DNA of 64,000 bases from an uncultured Alphaproteobacteria bacterium. GTDB lineage: Bacteria; Pseudomonadota; Alphaproteobacteria; CAAGCB01; CAG-977. Positions within the stretch are counted from its first letter, which is position 1. Each line of letters opens with the position of its first letter. The notes beneath the pieces were generated by a model. It searched no databases and was not told the DNA's origin. It worked only from the letters and a program-made list of their open reading frames with translations. Location of the stretch: assembly GCA_934277945.1 (NCBI GenBank), contig CAKQWA010000006.1:55610-119609 (forward strand). Reading direction: 5' to 3'. A program made the translations under genes and the position numbers. Below are positions 24,993 through 33,488 of the stretch, piece after piece.

Positions 24993-26339
24993 TCAGCACA
25001 TCGCCAGTAACAAGCCCGCCGCCACCGCCGAGCCGATCACGCCCGAAACGTTCGGTCCCATCGCGTGCATCAGCAGGAAGTTTTGCGGATCGTCTTCCTT
25101 GGCGACTTTGTCGGCGACGCGCGCCGCCATCGGAACGGCGGACACGCCCGCGGAACCGATCAGGGGATTGATTTTTTCTTTGGAAAACACGTTCATCAGT
25201 TTCGCCATCAGAACGCCCGCGGCGGTGCCGATCGAGAACGCGATCAAGCCCAGAATCAAAATCCCCAGCGTTTCCCTGACCAAGAATTTGTCGGCGGACA
25301 ATTTCGCCCCGACGGTCAGTCCCAAGAAAATGGTGATGATGTTAATCAAATCGTTTGCCGCCGTTTTCGCCAGACGGTCGACCGCGCCGCACTCTTTCAG
25401 CAGGTTGCCGAACATCAGCATCCCGATCAGCGGAGCGGCGGACGGCACGAAGACGATCGTGGACAACAGCACCAAGAAAATGAACATGATTTTCTCTTTC
25501 TTGGACACCGTGCGCAACTGTTTCATGCGAATCATGCGTTCGTTTTTCGTCGTCAGCGCGCGCATGATGGGCGGCTGGATAATCGGCACCAGCGCCATGT
25601 ACGAGTACGCCGCGACGACAATCGCCCCCATCAGTTCGGGCGCCAGACGCCCCGTGATAAAGATCGCCGTGGGACCGTCCGCGCCGCCGATAATGCCGAT
25701 GGACGCCGCCTGCTTCATCGTGTAGTTCATCAAGCCCATATCCGTCATGACGGACGCGCCGATAATCGTGAAGAAAATGCCGAACTGCGCCGCGCCGCCC
25801 AAAAGAGCGACTTTCGGGTTGGCGATCATGGGTCCGAAATCCGTCATCGCGCCGATACCCATGAAGATAATCAGCGGGAAGATGCTCGGCGGGGCGACGC
25901 CCAATTCATAAATGTACGCCAGAAAGCCCGTCACTCCGTCCAGCGTTTCGGCAATGCCGGCGCCGGGGGCGTTCGCCAGAATCCCGCCGAAGCCGATGGG
26001 AATCAGCAACAGCGGTTCAAAGCCTTTGACAATCGCCAGATAAATCAGCACGCATCCCACGCCGATCATAATCAGCTGACCGATGCCGACAGGGACGACC
26101 AGTTCGGGCGCCGCCTGCGCGCTTTTGGCGAAAAAGCCGTACAAGCCCGTCGATTCGACCAGCATTTTCACCGTGCCGTGCGCGTTCAGGAAATCGACCC
26201 ACGCCGCCGCGATGCGACCGTGGCTGAAATACGCCGCCATATTGAACAGGGCGATCAGGGACAAAACGCCGATCGCGCCCCACATGAAGATATTTTGAAT
26301 ACGCTTTTCGCGTTCCGTTTTGGGTGAAAACATTCTCAA
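24993..26339 (-). CDS. oadB: sodium-pumping oxaloacetate decarboxylase, beta subunit
   Basis: Protein of 448 aa with many hydrophobic helices. It is the membrane subunit that decarboxylates carboxybiotin and exports Na+. Family segments seen: FGGILANAPGAGIAE, FPLIIFMGIGAMTDFGPMIANPKVALLGGAAQFGIF, GIIGGADGPTAIF, IQPPIMRALTT and the C-terminal HAMGPNVSGVIGSAVAAG, which cover the known ion-pathway regions. The N-terminal ~65 residues are an extra segment before the usual core. It is preceded by oadA (10-nt gap) and followed by a TTG-started methyltransferase gene. Confidence 0.96.
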   Translation of the reverse strand: MRMFSPKTEREKRIQNIFMWGAIGVLSLIALFNMAAYFSHGRIAAAWVDFLNAHGTVKMLVESTGLYGFFAKSAQAAPELVVPVGIGQLIMIGVGCVLIYLAIVKGFEPLLLIPIGFGGILANAPGAGIAETLDGVTGFLAYIYELGVAPPSIFPLIIFMGIGAMTDFGPMIANPKVALLGGAAQFGIFFTIIGASVMTDMGLMNYTMKQAASIGIIGGADGPTAIFITGRLAPELMGAIVVAAYSYMALVPIIQPPIMRALTTKNERMIRMKQLRTVSKKEKIMFIFLVLLSTIVFVPSAAPLIGMLMFGNLLKECGAVDRLAKTAANDLINIITIFLGLTVGAKLSADKFLVRETLGILILGLIAFSIGTAAGVLMAKLMNVFSKEKINPLIGSAGVSAVPMAARVADKVAKEDDPQNFLLMHAMGPNVSGVIGSAVAAGLLLAMC

Positions 26340-26349
26340 AGCCCTTTCA

Positions 26350-28128
26350 TCAAGCCAACGTCATCAGCGTCTGTCCCGTTTGCACCTGTTCGCCGGCGCG
26401 CACGGAAATTTTCTTCACGACGCCGTCGAAAGCGCTCGGAATGTTCTGTTCCATTTTCATGACTTCCAGCACGGCGACGGGCTGGTCTTTCGCGACCCGC
26501 TGTCCTTCGGAAACAAGGATTTTAACCACCGCGCCCGGCACGGGAGCGGCAACGTCGCGCGCTTCGCCGTTCGCCGCCGCGGGAGTCGCCGCCTTTTGAG
26601 CCGCGTCCGCGACCGAAACGGTGTGCTCCTTGCCGTTGACGGTGATTTTGTCGCCGTTCTGAACGACCTGATACGTTTTGCCGTCAACGCTGACCGTGTA
26701 CGAACCGTTGTCGGCGCGTTTTTCGGTCTTTTCCTTATAGCGCACGCCGATTTTGCCTTCGCCTTTCAGGAAAGCGACGCCTTTGTCGCCGCAAGCCGCC
26801 GCGATAAAGATGTTTTCGTCGGTTTCGGGCAGGGCGTTGTCTTTCAGAATCTGCTTGTAGTGGGAAATCTGCTTGTCCGGATTGGCGTCGTTGATTTCCA
26901 GCGGCGTTTTCGTCGTCGGTTCCAAGTTCAACTGTTCGGAAGCGATTTTCACGACTTCGGGATCGGGCGCGTGCGGCGTTCTGCCGAAATAGCCGAGAAC
27001 CATTTTGCCGTATCCCGCGGCGATTTTCTTCCACGGTCCCTGCATGACGTTGTTGAACGCCTGCTGGAAGTAGAACTGCGACACGGGGGTCACGGACGTG
27101 CCGTAGCCGCCTTTGCGCACGACTTCCTCCATCGCGTCGACGACGGCGGGGAATTTGTCAAGGATGCCGTTGTCGCGCATCATCTGCGTATTCGCGGTCA
27201 GCGCGCCGCCGGGCAAGGGGCTCCAAGGCACGCGGGCGTCGACTTTCGTCGCTTCCGGCGGCAACAGGTAGTCTTTCAAAGCCTCTTTGAGCATTTCTTC
27301 GGTTTCGCGCACCTTGTCGACGTTCACGTCCATGACGTAGTCCGTGCCGCGCAGGGCGTGCCAGACCGTCAGGATGTCGGGAGAGCAGGTGCCGCCGGAA
27401 ACGGGAGCCATCGACACGTCGATCGTGTCCGCGCCCGCGTCCAGAGCGGACATGATGCACAGCACCGACGTACCCGCCGTTTCGTGCGTGTGGAACGAAA
27501 TCGGCTTGTCGGTCAGTTTGCGCATACGTTTGATTGTTTCATGGACGATGACGGGGGTGCAGGTGCCGGAAGCGTCTTTCAGGCACAAAGAATCGAACGG
27601 CACGTCCGCGTCCAGAACAGCGCGCAAACGCTGTTCGTAGAAATCGGGGTCGTGCGCGCCCGTGCATCCGGGAGGCAGGGACATGATCGTAATGGTCATC
27701 TGGTGCTTCAAGCCCGCTTCGACAATCGCCTTGCCGCTGACGACCAGATTGTTCGGGTCGTTCAAAGCGTCGAAGTTGCGAATGGTCGTCATGCCGTGTT
27801 TTTTGAACAGTTTGGCGTGCAGTTTAATCAAATCGGTGGACATGGAGTCCAAGCCGACGACGTTGATGCCGCGCGCCAGCGTTTGCAGGTTCGCGTCGGG
27901 CCCCGCGGCTTTGCGGAACGCGTCCATCACGTCGAAAGCGTTTTCGTTGCAATAGAAGAAAGCGGACTGGAACGCCGCGCCGCCGCCCGCTTCAAAGTAG
28001 CGGATGCCGGCGTCTTTCGCCGCTTCCACGACGGGCAGATAGTCTTTGGGAAGCACGCGCATGCCGAAAACGGACTGGAAACCGTCACGGAAAGCCGTGC
28101 ACATGAAGTTCACTTGTTTTTTTGTCAT
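26350..28128 (-). CDS. oadA: oxaloacetate decarboxylase, alpha subunit (carboxyltransferase-biotin carrier)
   Basis: Protein of 592 aa. The N-terminal carboxyltransferase TIM barrel starts FMCTAFRDGFQSVFG (metal-binding Asp in the RDG motif) and contains DSLCLKDASG, FHTHETAGTS and ADTIDVSMAPVSGGTCSPD. A PYC/OADA middle domain follows (PWSPLPGGALTANTQMM). An Ala/Pro linker leads to the biotinyl domain with the biotin Lys558 in VLEVMKMEQ. It transfers CO2 from oxaloacetate to biotin, yielding pyruvate. Between oadG and oadB. Confidence 0.96.
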   Translation of the reverse strand: MTKKQVNFMCTAFRDGFQSVFGMRVLPKDYLPVVEAAKDAGIRYFEAGGGAAFQSAFFYCNENAFDVMDAFRKAAGPDANLQTLARGINVVGLDSMSTDLIKLHAKLFKKHGMTTIRNFDALNDPNNLVVSGKAIVEAGLKHQMTITIMSLPPGCTGAHDPDFYEQRLRAVLDADVPFDSLCLKDASGTCTPVIVHETIKRMRKLTDKPISFHTHETAGTSVLCIMSALDAGADTIDVSMAPVSGGTCSPDILTVWHALRGTDYVMDVNVDKVRETEEMLKEALKDYLLPPEATKVDARVPWSPLPGGALTANTQMMRDNGILDKFPAVVDAMEEVVRKGGYGTSVTPVSQFYFQQAFNNVMQGPWKKIAAGYGKMVLGYFGRTPHAPDPEVVKIASEQLNLEPTTKTPLEINDANPDKQISHYKQILKDNALPETDENIFIAAACGDKGVAFLKGEGKIGVRYKEKTEKRADNGSYTVSVDGKTYQVVQNGDKITVNGKEHTVSVADAAQKAATPAAANGEARDVAAPVPGAVVKILVSEGQRVAKDQPVAVLEVMKMEQNIPSAFDGVVKKISVRAGEQVQTGQTLMTLA

Positions 28129-28150
28129 TGAGTCTACCTCTTTCCTCTGC

Positions 28151-28339
28151 TTATTTTCTCAACAGGACGGCGGCGATCGCGGCGGCCGTTTCTTCCTCGG
28201 AATCCGATGCGGATTCTTCCTGCGGACCGATGTAAGTGAAAATCGCGGCAAGCGAATTCATTAAAAAAATCAGGAACATCAGGAAGACGTACACGCTTCC
28301 CATGCCTGCCAGCGTCAGCCACAAACTGTCAACAAACAT
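28151..28339 (-). CDS. oadG: oxaloacetate decarboxylase, gamma subunit
   Basis: Protein of 62 aa from ATG 28339 (AAAGGA 6-11 bases upstream; a TTG five codons earlier is less likely). One TM helix (~8-32, LTLAGMGSVYVFLMFLIFLMNS) carries the G-M-G-x-V-F/Y pattern of OadG and is followed by an acidic tail (EESASDSEEE). Gamma anchors alpha to beta. First gene of oadGAB; its promoter is ~50-75 bases upstream. Confidence 0.88.
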   Translation of the reverse strand: MFVDSLWLTLAGMGSVYVFLMFLIFLMNSLAAIFTYIGPQEESASDSEEETAAAIAAVLLRK

Positions 28340-28386
28340 ATCGAATCCTTTCAATTCAAGGTTTTTTGATAAATATATTAGGACTG

Positions 28387-28414
28387 ACTATAACATATTT
28401 TTAAAAAATACCAA
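28387..28414 (-). promoter_or_regulatory. promoter of the oadGAB operon
   Basis: Minus-strand TTGGTA (28409-28414), 16-base spacer, TATAGT (28387-28392), in an A/T-rich intergenic stretch shared with the divergent tdk. Confidence 0.6.
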
Positions 28415-28561
28415 CACTTACCGAAAAATTTTTTTTCACCGAACGCTTTGTAAAAAAATGAGAATCCGGCGTCGGCGGACGGCGGGGAATTTTTTTTCTT
28501 TGCAACGCCGGACATAACGGGATAGTTTTTAGTCCGTCAACTTTCCGATGAGGGAATTTTC

Positions 28562-29185
28562 ATGCCAAAAGGTTTCTTACGCGGCTCTTTGGAAGTCATC
28601 GCGGGTCCCATGTTCGCGGGAAAAACGTCCGCCCTGCTCAAACGCGCCAGAGCGTTCGACGGCGAAGTCGTGCTGATCAAACCGTCGTTCGACACCCGTT
28701 ACGGCATTTGCGAAATCAAAACGCACGACGGCGTTTGCGCCAACGCGTTCAACCTGACGAACACCGAGGAACTGCTGGATTCCAAAATCATCGACGCGGC
28801 GGATTACATCCTGTTCGACGAAATCCAGTTTTTCAAAGCGCCGAATTTCGACGGCGACATCGTTGAATGTATCGAAACCCTGCGCGACCGGCACATCGAC
28901 ATCGTTTGCTGCGGGCTGGATTTGAACTGGAAGGCGCAACCGTTCGACATCGTGGAAAAACTGCGCGCGATCGCCGACAAATACACGCCTTTGCAAGCCA
29001 GATGCGCCGTTTGCAACGCCCCCGCCCCCTATTCGCACAAACGCCTTGCCAACGACAAGGACATTGAACTGGGCGCGGAGGATTTGTACGAGCCGCGCTG
29101 TCCGAAACATTATCCGTACTGCGATTGCTACGAAGGCGAAACCGCCGCCGCGCGCGACGTTCAGGGCGATTTGTTTCCCGTCTGA
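28562..29185 (+). CDS. tdk: thymidine kinase (type II)
   Basis: Protein of 207 aa, normal for the tetrameric type II enzyme that phosphorylates thymidine in salvage. Walker A GPMFAGKTS (~15-23), Walker B-like YILFDEIQFF, and the lid/Zn region with two Cys pairs (CAVCN and CPKHYPYC) are all present. Its last 25 nt overlap antisense the 3' end of the 29161 gene. A possible promoter, TTGCAA-17-TAGTTT, lies upstream near 28500. Confidence 0.96.
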   Translation: MPKGFLRGSLEVIAGPMFAGKTSALLKRARAFDGEVVLIKPSFDTRYGICEIKTHDGVCANAFNLTNTEELLDSKIIDAADYILFDEIQFFKAPNFDGDIVECIETLRDRHIDIVCCGLDLNWKAQPFDIVEKLRAIADKYTPLQARCAVCNAPAPYSHKRLANDKDIELGAEDLYEPRCPKHYPYCDCYEGETAAARDVQGDLFPV

Positions 29186-29706
29186 CGACCGAGAGTCAAA
29201 ACTTCCTCCCCGTTTTTGTCCGCCAGCGCCGTCAGCGCCGCCCTGCCCGATTTGCCGACCTTTAAAACGGCGTACTTGATTTGCGTGCGGCGCAATTTTT
29301 TATCCGCCGCGCACGCCGGCAAAGACGTTTTCGCAAAATCGACGCGCACGCGGTTTTGCCGCGCCGCCGAATCGTCCGCCGGACGCGCCACGCGCCATTG
29401 AAGCAGGATTTCTTTGGGACGCAACGGCGTTTTCACGTCATAAGGACGCTCGAACGCCGCCAGTCCGGAATCCGCGCGGCGCAGGACCGCCGTTCCCGAC
29501 AGCCCGTCGATGTACGCGGGCGGGATAATGTTGAAATAGCGCACGTCCGTCAGGCAGAAATCCGCCGTTTGCCGCTCGATTTGCGCGGCGGCGGGAATTA
29601 AAATCCGCACGCCGTTTTGAACCGTGCGCTTTAACAGGACGTACCGCCCCGCCGTCAAGCACAGCAGAAGAATCAGAAACACGGCGCGCCACCGGCGTTT
29701 TGTCAT
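29161..29706 (-). CDS. GDYXXLXY-family membrane-anchored protein with a degenerate signature
   Basis: Protein of 181 aa with an N-terminal TM helix (~7-24), then an extracytoplasmic domain. It sits third in an operon after DUF2157- and DUF4401-type genes, the usual place of GDYXXLXY proteins. In the family the pattern is P-x-DPRDxLRGDYxxLxY; here the aligned stretch reads PYDVKTPLRPKEILLQWR, so the namesake motif is lost (alignment by eye). Start ATG overlaps the DUF4401 stop (ATGA). Its last 25 nt overlap tdk tail to tail. Function of the trio is unknown. Confidence 0.65.
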   Translation of the reverse strand: MTKRRWRAVFLILLLCLTAGRYVLLKRTVQNGVRILIPAAAQIERQTADFCLTDVRYFNIIPPAYIDGLSGTAVLRRADSGLAAFERPYDVKTPLRPKEILLQWRVARPADDSAARQNRVRVDFAKTSLPACAADKKLRRTQIKYAVLKVGKSGRAALTALADKNGEEVLTLGRQTGNKSP

Positions 29707-30734
29707 TTTTCCCCCTTTCCCGTTTTAACGGACAGGAAAAGAGCGGCAAGCCCCGCCGCTAAAAACACGACCGCCGCCGCGCCGAAAGAAACCGGAGCCG
29801 CCAGCACGAACAGCGCGAAAGACGCCGCGAAAAGAACGATTCCCGCATAAAAAAGCGCTGGAAAATCAATCAATCCGCCAATGACGGCGGCAACCGGCGC
29901 GCCAATCGCCGCCGCCGGCAGAAAACACGCCGCCAGCGCGACGGCGACGACCGTCCGTACCGCGCTTTTGCGCTCCGCTTCGTCCATGTACCGCCGCACA
30001 TACAGCGTCAATCCGACCGCGCCCGCGACAAACACCGCCGCGCCGCCCGCCGTTCCCGCGCTTGAAAATCCCGCCAATTCCGCCGCCTGCAAAACGGTGA
30101 AAGCCAGCGGAGCGGCAAGAAGCAGAACGGCGGCGGTCGCCCTGTCCGCCGACTTCCCGCTCGGACAAACCGCTTCCGCCGCGCCGAGAACGAACGTCGG
30201 CAAAGCCACCCAAAAAGACGCGTGCGGCACATTGTTCAAAAAGCAGGACAACGCCAGCGTCGCGGCAAAAACGCACGTCGCCGAAATCTGCTCGAACGCG
30301 TGTTTTTCCCCGCCGTTCGCGCGCCAAGCGACAACCGCCGCGCACGCAACCGCGCTCAACGGCGACAGCGCGTAAACGCCCGACAAAAACAAAAATTCCG
30401 CCCCCAGAGCGACGCTCCACACAAAGCGTCTGCAAACGGGGTTTTCAATAAGCAGGGCGACGCTTGCGGCGAAAAGCAGAACCGCCAATCCCGCGCCCGC
30501 GCGCACAAGCGGCAAAGTCCCCGCTTCGCACGTTTGCAAATACAGCGACATCGCCTGATAAAACGCCGCCGCGGACAACCACATCGACGCCGTCAGCACG
30601 ATTTTTTGAAACAGGCTGAAAGACGCTTCCCCCGCCGTTTTTTGAGCGCGCGCGAACAGCCTCCGCGACACGTCCGCGTCAAATTCCGGAATGTTCATAA
30701 ACGCCAGCAAGCTTCTGACCGTTTCGTTTTGCAT
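29703..30734 (-). CDS. DUF4401-like polytopic membrane protein
   Basis: Protein of 343 aa from ATG 30734, coupled to the upstream stop (TGATG, one shared base). About ten hydrophobic segments cover residues ~45-340, rich in Ala/Phe/Leu, ending in a short basic tail (VKTGKGEK). The N-terminal ~40 residues are soluble. Assignment rests on position between a DUF2157-type gene and a GDYXXLXY-type gene plus the topology. No catalytic motif is visible. Confidence 0.65.
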   Translation of the reverse strand: MQNETVRSLLAFMNIPEFDADVSRRLFARAQKTAGEASFSLFQKIVLTASMWLSAAAFYQAMSLYLQTCEAGTLPLVRAGAGLAVLLFAASVALLIENPVCRRFVWSVALGAEFLFLSGVYALSPLSAVACAAVVAWRANGGEKHAFEQISATCVFAATLALSCFLNNVPHASFWVALPTFVLGAAEAVCPSGKSADRATAAVLLLAAPLAFTVLQAAELAGFSSAGTAGGAAVFVAGAVGLTLYVRRYMDEAERKSAVRTVVAVALAACFLPAAAIGAPVAAVIGGLIDFPALFYAGIVLFAASFALFVLAAPVSFGAAAVVFLAAGLAALFLSVKTGKGEK

Positions 30735-31711
30735 CACCGTTTGTCCCTCGCGTCAAAAATCCGGCACAATTCCGTCCCCGCCGCCGTCACGCCGGACACG
30801 AACAGCCCGAACGCCGCGAAAGCCCGCCAATCCGACGGATGCGCAAACGGCGAAAGCAGATAAAAAACCACAATCAGCCACACGCAGAAAGCGGTCGCGC
30901 ACAGCCGTCTTGCCACGGCGTCGGAGCAAATAAAAGCGTACGCGTTCCACGCCGACGCGAACAGAACGGCGGAAAAAACGAGGAAGCCCGCCGACGCGCC
31001 CTTTCCCTGCACCGCGACGAAAAAAGGAACGGCGAGCAGGCACGCCAAAACAGCGCGGCGCGCAAAAGCCGGCACCGCAACGCCCTTTCGTTTGGCGTAT
31101 TCGCAAGCGGCGAGCGTCAGCGCGTTCAACAGCGCGATTCCCGTCAACAGCGTTTCAAAGGGGAAGCGTCCGGACGGCGCGCAAAAGCGAAGCGCCGCGA
31201 AGCACAAAGACGCGTTCAGCAAAACAATCGCGGGAACGGCGGGCGCGAACGAGCCGGACGCAAAAGCGAACATCGCCGTCAAAAAAGCGGCTTGCGCGCA
31301 TTGCACGGCGGGCGACGGATCGAATCCCAGCGCCGAATCGGGCGTGAAAATCAAAAAGCAAATCAGCGCGGCGGCGGCGCAGGTTTCAAAAAATCCCGCT
31401 TTGCCGCGATAAAAACAATAAACGCACACGCCCGCGAACGCCGCGAAAGCGCACGTCCAGCCCGCCGTCGACATTAAAAAAGGCAAAAACGCCAATCCCG
31501 CAAAGAAAGCGCACGCAATCAGGAAAAAAACGCCGCACGCCGCCAGCGTCTTGCCCGTCCGCGCGCGCCACGGCGCATCGTCGCGCCCGAACGCCGCCGC
31601 TTCCAGAAAATCGGCGCGGGGAATGATTCCGTCACGGCACAAACGTTCGGCCGTCTGCGCACAAGCGGGCGAATTCATGAATTTTTCCGCATTTTTGTAT
31701 GACCGCGCCAT
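30734..31711 (-). CDS. DUF2157-like polytopic membrane protein
   Basis: Protein of 325 aa. The N-terminal soluble part (~55 residues) includes CRDGIIPRADFLEAAAF, resembling the short helical domain that precedes the membrane part in DUF2157 proteins. About nine TM segments follow. It heads a three-gene operon in which each next start overlaps the previous stop. Role unknown. The unit TTTTTGTATGA occurs at its 5' end and again 35 bases upstream. Confidence 0.65.
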   Translation of the reverse strand: MARSYKNAEKFMNSPACAQTAERLCRDGIIPRADFLEAAAFGRDDAPWRARTGKTLAACGVFFLIACAFFAGLAFLPFLMSTAGWTCAFAAFAGVCVYCFYRGKAGFFETCAAAALICFLIFTPDSALGFDPSPAVQCAQAAFLTAMFAFASGSFAPAVPAIVLLNASLCFAALRFCAPSGRFPFETLLTGIALLNALTLAACEYAKRKGVAVPAFARRAVLACLLAVPFFVAVQGKGASAGFLVFSAVLFASAWNAYAFICSDAVARRLCATAFCVWLIVVFYLLSPFAHPSDWRAFAAFGLFVSGVTAAGTELCRIFDARDKR

Positions 31712-31770
31712 GCCGTCGTCCTTTGCGTTTTTGTATGATTGAAATCACCATACGCTTTTTATTAAATTAT

Positions 31771-31799
31771 TTCCACAAATTAAGAAAATATACTATATT
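31771..31799 (+). promoter_or_regulatory. candidate promoter placing the transcript start at the ATG of the next gene
   Basis: TATATT (31794-31799) with a poor -35 (TTCCAC, 31771-31776) at 17 bases. The expected transcription start, ~7 bases past the -10, is the A of ATG 31806, and no Shine-Dalgarno is present. That arrangement would give a leaderless mRNA. Confidence 0.4.
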
Positions 31800-31805
31800 C
31801 GGGTC

Positions 31806-33488
31806 ATGAGTTTAAGGCAAACGCGATTTTTTGCGGCGGCGGCGCTGATTTCCGCCGGATTGACATCGGGCATTGCGCAGGCGGCGCCCGAAAAGGCTTT
31901 GACGCGCATCGCCTATTCCGCAAAAGCGGGCGTGGAAGTGTTCGCGGAAACGGCGACGGGCAACTGGTGCGAGGAAGTGCCGAGTCTGAAACTGTTCGCC
32001 CGCGAGGAAACCGCTTTCGATTCGTCCGCCCTGACGAAATTGATGGAAAAGACGGGCGCGGTCATTCAAAAGGAATGTCCCGCCGCCAAACAGGTCATTT
32101 TGGACGGCTACGCGAACAACACGCTGGTCTATCAGGGTTCCGCGTCGCGCGGCGACAACTGGAAGCCCGAAAAGGGACTGCTGAACGTCAAAGTCGTCCA
32201 ACTGCAACGCGCGGGCGGCTCGTCCGGAAGCAAAAAAAGTCCGTTCGCCGTGCGCGAATGGACTCCGCCGACGACAAAGCATCTGGCGAAAATCGACGAA
32301 AAAACCGCGCTGGAACACCCCGTTTACACGAAAGACCGCCGGTGCGCCGTTTTGTACACGTCCGACAAGCCCGCTTCCGTTTTGAAAAAATGGCATATCG
32401 ACGTGCGCGACAATTCCTGCGCCGAACGCCTGATTTACGGCAAGGCGCAAGTCGATATGTACAACGAAAAAGGGCGTTTGGAAACGACCGTCAACGGTTA
32501 TTTCACGGAAGGACGCTTCACGGGGCGCAAAAACTGGAACGCCCTGCTGCTGAACCGCTACGGCTACGACAGAAATCTGCAAAACATGAGTTATCTGATC
32601 GACACGGATTTCGATTTGAAAATCTACTATCTCGGCTATCTGCAAAGCCGGCGGAACGCGCGCACGGGGCGGTATTCCGCTTGGAAAGGGTGCGAGCCGT
32701 TCGTCATTTCCGCCGTCACGGAAAACGAAGATTTGTTTTTGCAGAACGCGGTCACGGACAACATTCTGCGCTCCGCCCAGACGTACGCCGACGTGTTCTG
32801 CCCGTCCGCGTCGCAAATGAAATTCTTTGCCACGACCGTGCCGCGCGGCATTGCGGGCATGGACGAGCCGGAAAGCAAAAAATCCGCCGCGGAGGACGAC
32901 ACGCGCCTGATTTACGCCGTCACCTTGCAAAAGGAAAAAGGCAGGTGGCGCGCCGTTTCCGACAAAACCAAAAATCTGGCAAGACTGCGCGAATTGGCGC
33001 GGCGCGGCGAGGAAGCCCGCGAACATCAACTGATGATGGCGGATTACAACGAATTGGCGAAAGCGGACTTTTTGGGCAGACTGGCGTATATGCACGGCTT
33101 CGACACGATTGACAACGCGTTGAGCGCGGGGCTGGCGGCGCGCGTTTTGAAAAAGCCCGTCACGGTCAATCTTCTGGTCAACGTGCAGGCCGTCGGCAAA
33201 TCGAAAAGTTGGGCGAACTGGCCCGTCGATTTGCAAATCACGGATTCCTACGCGCTGATCAAACGCGCGGGCTGGTACATCGTCAGCGGCGAATTGTCCG
33301 CCCAGCCGCCCGCCGAGCGCGCGAAAAGAAACGATCCGTTCGCCGCCAAACTGGACGTGAGCGCCGCCACCGCCTGCGAAAAAGACGGATGCGCCGAAGC
33401 GTCCGATTTAATCGGGCTGGTGCGCCGCCGTCACGACAAGCCGGACTGGACGCCGTACCGGTTGAATAAAAAAGGAAAAACGCCATGA
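31806..33488 (+). CDS. secreted protein of unknown function, 560 aa
   Basis: A Sec signal peptide is clear (residues ~1-27, ...AAALISAGLTSGIAQAAP). The mature part has no recognised domain. Cys residues at several points (e.g. NWCEEVP, KECPAAK, RRCAVLY, NSCAERL, CEKDGCAE) suggest disulfides and a periplasmic location. The C-terminal third has SWANWPVDLQI and a Tyr/Ile-rich GWYIVSGEL strand, then a basic end. Stop overlaps the next start (ATGA), so the two products probably act together. No SD sequence precedes the ATG. Confidence 0.75.
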   Translation: MSLRQTRFFAAAALISAGLTSGIAQAAPEKALTRIAYSAKAGVEVFAETATGNWCEEVPSLKLFAREETAFDSSALTKLMEKTGAVIQKECPAAKQVILDGYANNTLVYQGSASRGDNWKPEKGLLNVKVVQLQRAGGSSGSKKSPFAVREWTPPTTKHLAKIDEKTALEHPVYTKDRRCAVLYTSDKPASVLKKWHIDVRDNSCAERLIYGKAQVDMYNEKGRLETTVNGYFTEGRFTGRKNWNALLLNRYGYDRNLQNMSYLIDTDFDLKIYYLGYLQSRRNARTGRYSAWKGCEPFVISAVTENEDLFLQNAVTDNILRSAQTYADVFCPSASQMKFFATTVPRGIAGMDEPESKKSAAEDDTRLIYAVTLQKEKGRWRAVSDKTKNLARLRELARRGEEAREHQLMMADYNELAKADFLGRLAYMHGFDTIDNALSAGLAARVLKKPVTVNLLVNVQAVGKSKSWANWPVDLQITDSYALIKRAGWYIVSGELSAQPPAERAKRNDPFAAKLDVSAATACEKDGCAEASDLIGLVRRRHDKPDWTPYRLNKKGKTP

